Of a stretch of DNA of 18,614 bases, positions 16,456-18,614 are shown in pieces; position 1 is the stretch's first letter; every line of letters starts with the position of its first letter. Location: contig JADFSZ010000011.1 in NCBI GenBank assembly GCA_022560555.1, positions 1-18,614 on the forward strand, read 5' to 3'. The position numbers and the translations under genes are program-made. The notes below the pieces were generated by a model that worked only from the letters and a program-made list of their open reading frames with translations, did no database searches and was not told where the DNA came from. Source of the DNA: PVC group bacterium. GTDB taxonomy: Bacteria > GCA-001730085 > JADFSZ01.

Positions 16456-17958
16456 ATGAAATCTATTCGGTCATCCGGAATTTTACTTCATATCACGAGT
16501 TTACCAGGATCTTTTGGTATTGGTGACCTGGGACCGTCTGCGTATCAATTTGCTGATTTTTTGAATCGGTCCGGAGTTGCTTTTTGGCAGATCCTTCCTA
16601 TAAATCACATCGATCCCACGGGCGGTCATTCGCCCTACAGCGCTTTATCCGTATTCGCGGGCGATCCCTGGCTGATTAGTTTGGAAAAACTTTGTTCCAT
16701 GGGTCTGCTCCAAAAAAAAGATATTCTAGCCTCCGTCATACCTTCCGAGGATAGTGTGGATTTTCAAAAGATGACGGATGTGAAGGAGCCTCTCTTTGAG
16801 AAAGCGTTTAAGAAGTTTTGTTTAAAAGATAGATATCGCGCTTCATTCAAGAAATTTTGCGCGGATCAGGCTGAATGGCTGGATTCGTACACGATATTTA
16901 TCAGTATCAGAAATCAGCTGCACGGTAAGAACTGGTGGAAGTGGCCTAAAAACCTGCGGGACCGGGATCCGAGCCTCATAAGAAAGGTTCAAAAGAACCT
17001 GAAAAATGATATTTTGAAAGAAAAGTTTCTGCAGTATATATTTTTCCGGCAATGGTTTGAGCTTAAAAGCTATTGCCGTAAAAAAGGTATCCGGATTATC
17101 GGGGATGTGCCGATCTATGTCGGACGGGACAGTGTGGATGTGTGGGCGCACCGGCGTATCTTCTCTCTTAAAAAAAATGGTATTCCGACAGCTGTGAGCG
17201 GTGCGCCGCCGGATTATTACAGCCGGACAGGACAGCGTTGGGGCAACCCTCTATACAGGTGGGACGTTTTAAGAAAAACCCGGTATGCCTGGTGGATGAA
17301 AAGACTGAATCACAATTTGAAGCTTTTTGATAAAATCCGCATTGATCACTTCCGGGGTTTTGTGGCATATTGGGCGATCCCCACGCATCATAAATCGGCG
17401 CGGCGTGGGAAATGGGTGAAAGCACCGGCGCGTGATTTTTTAAAAGTGGTCCTTCAAAAAATCCCGAAGAGCGCAATTATTGCCGAAGACTTGGGGTATA
17501 TCACGGCTGATGTACGAAAGGTGATGGATCATTTCGGTTTTGCCGGAATGCGGTTGTTGCTCTTTGGGTTCGGCCCAAAATTTTTAACCCATCGTTTTGC
17601 GCCTCACAATCATGTACGTAACTGTGTGGTGTACACAGGAACGCATGACAACAATACGGCGATAGGCTGGCTCCGACAAGAAGCCACAAAAGCCGACAGG
17701 AAAAGACTTGAACAGTATGTCGCACAAAAGGTCACCAAAGACAATGTGGCGTCTGTGATGCGGATGATGGCGTGGAAGTCTGTGGCGGATCTTGCGGTTG
17801 TTCCGATTCAGGATGTGTTGGAATTGGGGCCTAAAGCCCGTATGAATATTCCGGCTACGGTGAAGGGGAATTGGGTCTGGAAATTGACAGACTTGGACTT
17901 TGCACCCATGGTGTCAAAAATGCTTTATACAGAATTAAAAACCTGCAAAAGAATCTAG
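16456..17958 (+). CDS. malQ: 4-alpha-glucanotransferase (amylomaltase, GH77)
   Basis: 500-residue GH77 enzyme that disproportionates alpha-1,4-glucans; length is standard for the compact bacterial type. Motifs: GIGDLGPSAYQFADFL, FWQILPI with HSPYSALS, GDVPIYVGRDSVDVWAHRRIF, SGAPPDYYSRTGQRWGNPLYRW (the family 250s loop), RIDHFRG with nucleophile D297, IIAEDLG with acid/base E344, and GTHDNNT with D398 as transition-state stabiliser. The ATG lies only 3 bases after the stop of the GH57 gene, so the two are probably translationally coupled. With GlgP it would remodel short chains left by phosphorolysis. Its TAG stop overlaps the stop of the convergent LapA-domain gene. Confidence 0.95.
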   Translation: MKSIRSSGILLHITSLPGSFGIGDLGPSAYQFADFLNRSGVAFWQILPINHIDPTGGHSPYSALSVFAGDPWLISLEKLCSMGLLQKKDILASVIPSEDSVDFQKMTDVKEPLFEKAFKKFCLKDRYRASFKKFCADQAEWLDSYTIFISIRNQLHGKNWWKWPKNLRDRDPSLIRKVQKNLKNDILKEKFLQYIFFRQWFELKSYCRKKGIRIIGDVPIYVGRDSVDVWAHRRIFSLKKNGIPTAVSGAPPDYYSRTGQRWGNPLYRWDVLRKTRYAWWMKRLNHNLKLFDKIRIDHFRGFVAYWAIPTHHKSARRGKWVKAPARDFLKVVLQKIPKSAIIAEDLGYITADVRKVMDHFGFAGMRLLLFGFGPKFLTHRFAPHNHVRNCVVYTGTHDNNTAIGWLRQEATKADRKRLEQYVAQKVTKDNVASVMRMMAWKSVADLAVVPIQDVLELGPKARMNIPATVKGNWVWKLTDLDFAPMVSKMLYTELKTCKRI

Positions 17959-18167
17959 AATTTTTTATTCCTTTTACCAAATCCATACCAGCCGACGCCA
18001 AGGCCGATCAAAAAAATCAATGGGTATAGCAGGATACGGCTCATCGTAATGCGCCAAAAAAGAATTTCGAGAGAAACGGGTTCGGTATTTTGGAAAATGA
18101 TGATGACGAGAAGAATCGCGAGCGCGATGATGCCGTATTTCTTGACTTGAGTTTTGTTTATTTCCAT
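17955..18167 (-). CDS. LapA-domain (DUF1049) small inner-membrane protein
   Basis: 70-residue protein with two membrane helices (about 11-27 and 41-63). The first runs into the family signature IIIFQNTEPVSLEILFW, and the second ends in GLGVGWYGFGKRNKKF, a Gly-rich helix with a basic cytoplasmic tail. This is the lipopolysaccharide-assembly-protein-A (LapA/YciS) domain; in E. coli LapA works with LapB in control of LPS assembly. Here lapB is not adjacent, so that role is only inferred. AAAGGG lies 7-8 nt before the ATG on the minus strand, and a strong promoter lies upstream. Its stop codon shares the CTAG at 17955-17958 with the malQ stop. Confidence 0.8.
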   Translation of the reverse strand: MEINKTQVKKYGIIALAILLVIIIFQNTEPVSLEILFWRITMSRILLYPLIFLIGLGVGWYGFGKRNKKF

Positions 18168-18203
18168 GAGGGGGCCCTTTCTTCAAATTTGGCAGCTTGT
18201 ATT

Positions 18204-18231
18204 ATTATAGTTGAAATACCTCAATTGTCAC
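18204..18231 (-). promoter_or_regulatory. Sigma-70 type promoter of the LapA-domain gene
   Basis: On the minus strand: GTGACA (plus 18226-18231, 5/6), 16 bp, then a perfect TATAAT (18204-18209). The start would be near 18197, about 30 nt before the ATG at 18167. Confidence 0.65.
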
Positions 18232-18262
18232 CGTTGAATCTTGATTGGGCAGGATTGCTTCT

Positions 18263-18337
18263 CCCGAATGAAGTAGCCCAGAATGTTCAGCTTCGGGATG
18301 CCGAAGAAATTCTTAAGAAGTGAGCTTCATTCGGCAT
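18263..18337. repeat. Structured palindromic repeat, copy B
   Basis: Second copy of the element at 1445-1518, same orientation. The outer arms CCGAATGAAG (18264-18273) and CTTCATTCGG (18325-18334) are a perfect 10-bp inverted repeat. The inner hairpin CTTCGG-GATG-CCGAAG (18291-18306) is identical to copy A. Linkers differ in sequence and slightly in length. A T-run follows the right arm (18337-18342), so this copy might also terminate plus-strand transcription. It lies between the LapA-gene promoter and the last gene of the window. Confidence 0.8.
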
Positions 18338-18430
18338 TTTTTCTTGCCTCTATGGTTTGTGCGGGCACAATTGATGCATTTTGGCCAAAAACCTTGCTTT
18401 TGATGACCCTTTTTCCCTCATAACTCCGGG

Positions 18431-18446
18431 TGGCATGACGATTGCG
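18431..18446 (+). promoter_or_regulatory. Candidate sigma-54 (RpoN) -24/-12 promoter
   Basis: TGGCATGACGATTGCG fits the RpoN consensus TGGCACG-N4-TTGCW, with the required 10 bases between GG and GC and one internal mismatch (T for C) plus G at the last position. The start would be near 18457, giving a leader of about 100 nt for the gene at 18556. An enhancer-binding site would be expected 80-150 bp upstream, overlapping the repeat or the 18379 palindrome. Confidence 0.45.
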
Positions 18447-18487
18447 TTCTATACATTACGGTCTCGATTTTTCAAAAACAAAGCAGG

Positions 18488-18516
18488 TTGACTCAAAACA
18501 ATCAAAGTGGGAAAAT
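18488..18516 (+). promoter_or_regulatory. Weak sigma-70 promoter candidate for the last gene
   Basis: TTGACT (18488-18493, 5/6), 17 bp, then GAAAAT (18511-18516, 4/6). It competes with the sigma-54 site as the promoter of the gene at 18556; the -10 is poor. Confidence 0.3.
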
Positions 18517-18555
18517 AACAGTGTTTCCCTAACACATTAAACGTGAGAGAGAAAA

Positions 18556-18614
18556 ATGAATAAGCCAAATACATATAATGTATTATCTGTTTTTTTAATT
18601 TCGTCGTTTCTGTT
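18556..18614 (+). CDS. Start of an exported or membrane protein, cut by the window end
   Basis: ATG at 18556 opens a frame that stays open to the last base: MNKPNTYNVLSVFLISSFL. A short polar stretch followed by a hydrophobic run looks like a signal peptide or signal anchor. The ribosome site is weak (GAGAGAGAAAA, ending 1 nt before the ATG). Too little is present to name the product. Confidence 0.45.
   Translation, partial: MNKPNTYNVLSVFLISSFL

Larger units (their letters stand above)
18338..18555. other. Non-coding leader region of the last gene
   Basis: Together with the repeat and lapA promoter this completes a gene-free stretch of almost 390 bases. It holds a perfect 12-bp palindrome TTTTGGCCAAAA (18379-18390), a sigma-54 promoter match (18431-18446) and a possible sigma-70 promoter (18488-18516). 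No open frame here looks like a gene. Confidence 0.5.

Noticed and set aside
18090-18323. 77-codon plus-strand frame over the LapA gene and the repeat
   Set aside because: It is antisense to a recognised LapA-domain gene and runs through its promoter and the palindromic repeat; no family resemblance.
18383-18397. Second sigma-54-like site TTGGCCAAAAACCTTGC
   Set aside because: GG and GC are separated by 11 bases, not the strict 10, and the GG belongs to a perfect palindrome.

Overview
The window reads as a chromosomal segment from a Gram-negative bacterium. It encodes an outer-membrane beta-barrel with a signal peptide and a LapA-type inner-membrane protein, with moderate GC and dense, mostly co-directional genes. 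Domain combinations (a GT4 glycogen/maltose-1-phosphate synthase with GlgE, a DUF3536 GH57 enzyme, a diadenylate cyclase fused to YbbR) would suit a deep-branching phylum such as Candidatus Omnitrophota. That placement is a guess from gene content; no marker gene here proves it.

Left part (1-4370): a PilZ-domain protein; a small outer-membrane beta-barrel protein with a strong sigma-70 promoter and an intrinsic terminator; a structured palindromic repeat abutting a 5' tRNA fragment; an intact tRNA-Arg(ACG); an orphan NuoF-like iron-sulfur flavoprotein; and a diadenylate cyclase (DacA/CdaA type) carrying a C-terminal membrane-anchored YbbR/CdaR-like region in the same polypeptide.

Central part (4405-17958): a nearly complete glycogen/alpha-glucan module. 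A GT4 ADP-glucose-dependent synthase (GlgM/actinobacterial GlgA type) on the minus strand is divergent from glgC. After glgC come a small basic DUF2934 protein, glgP, glgE, glgB, a GH57 DUF3536 enzyme and malQ, all on the plus strand. GlgC would make ADP-glucose, the GT4 enzyme would make maltose-1-phosphate and/or extend glucan, GlgE would polymerise maltosyl units, GlgB would branch, and GlgP, MalQ and perhaps the GH57 enzyme would remodel and degrade. glgE-glgB-GH57-malQ are spaced 3-20 nt apart and look like one transcription unit. glgB is interrupted by a single in-frame TAA at codon 193, while all catalytic motifs downstream remain intact.

Right end (17955-18614): a LapA-domain protein on the minus strand, convergent with malQ and ending in the same CTAG; a second copy of the palindromic repeat; a good sigma-54 (-24/-12) promoter match; and the first 19 complete codons of a gene with a hydrophobic, signal-like N-terminus cut off by the window edge.

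Main points for a second look: the cyclase-YbbR fusion with an altered RHR motif, the two-copy structured repeat and its tRNA fragment, the interrupted glgB, the GlgM-GlgE cluster lacking TreS/Pep2, and the sigma-54 site at the right edge.
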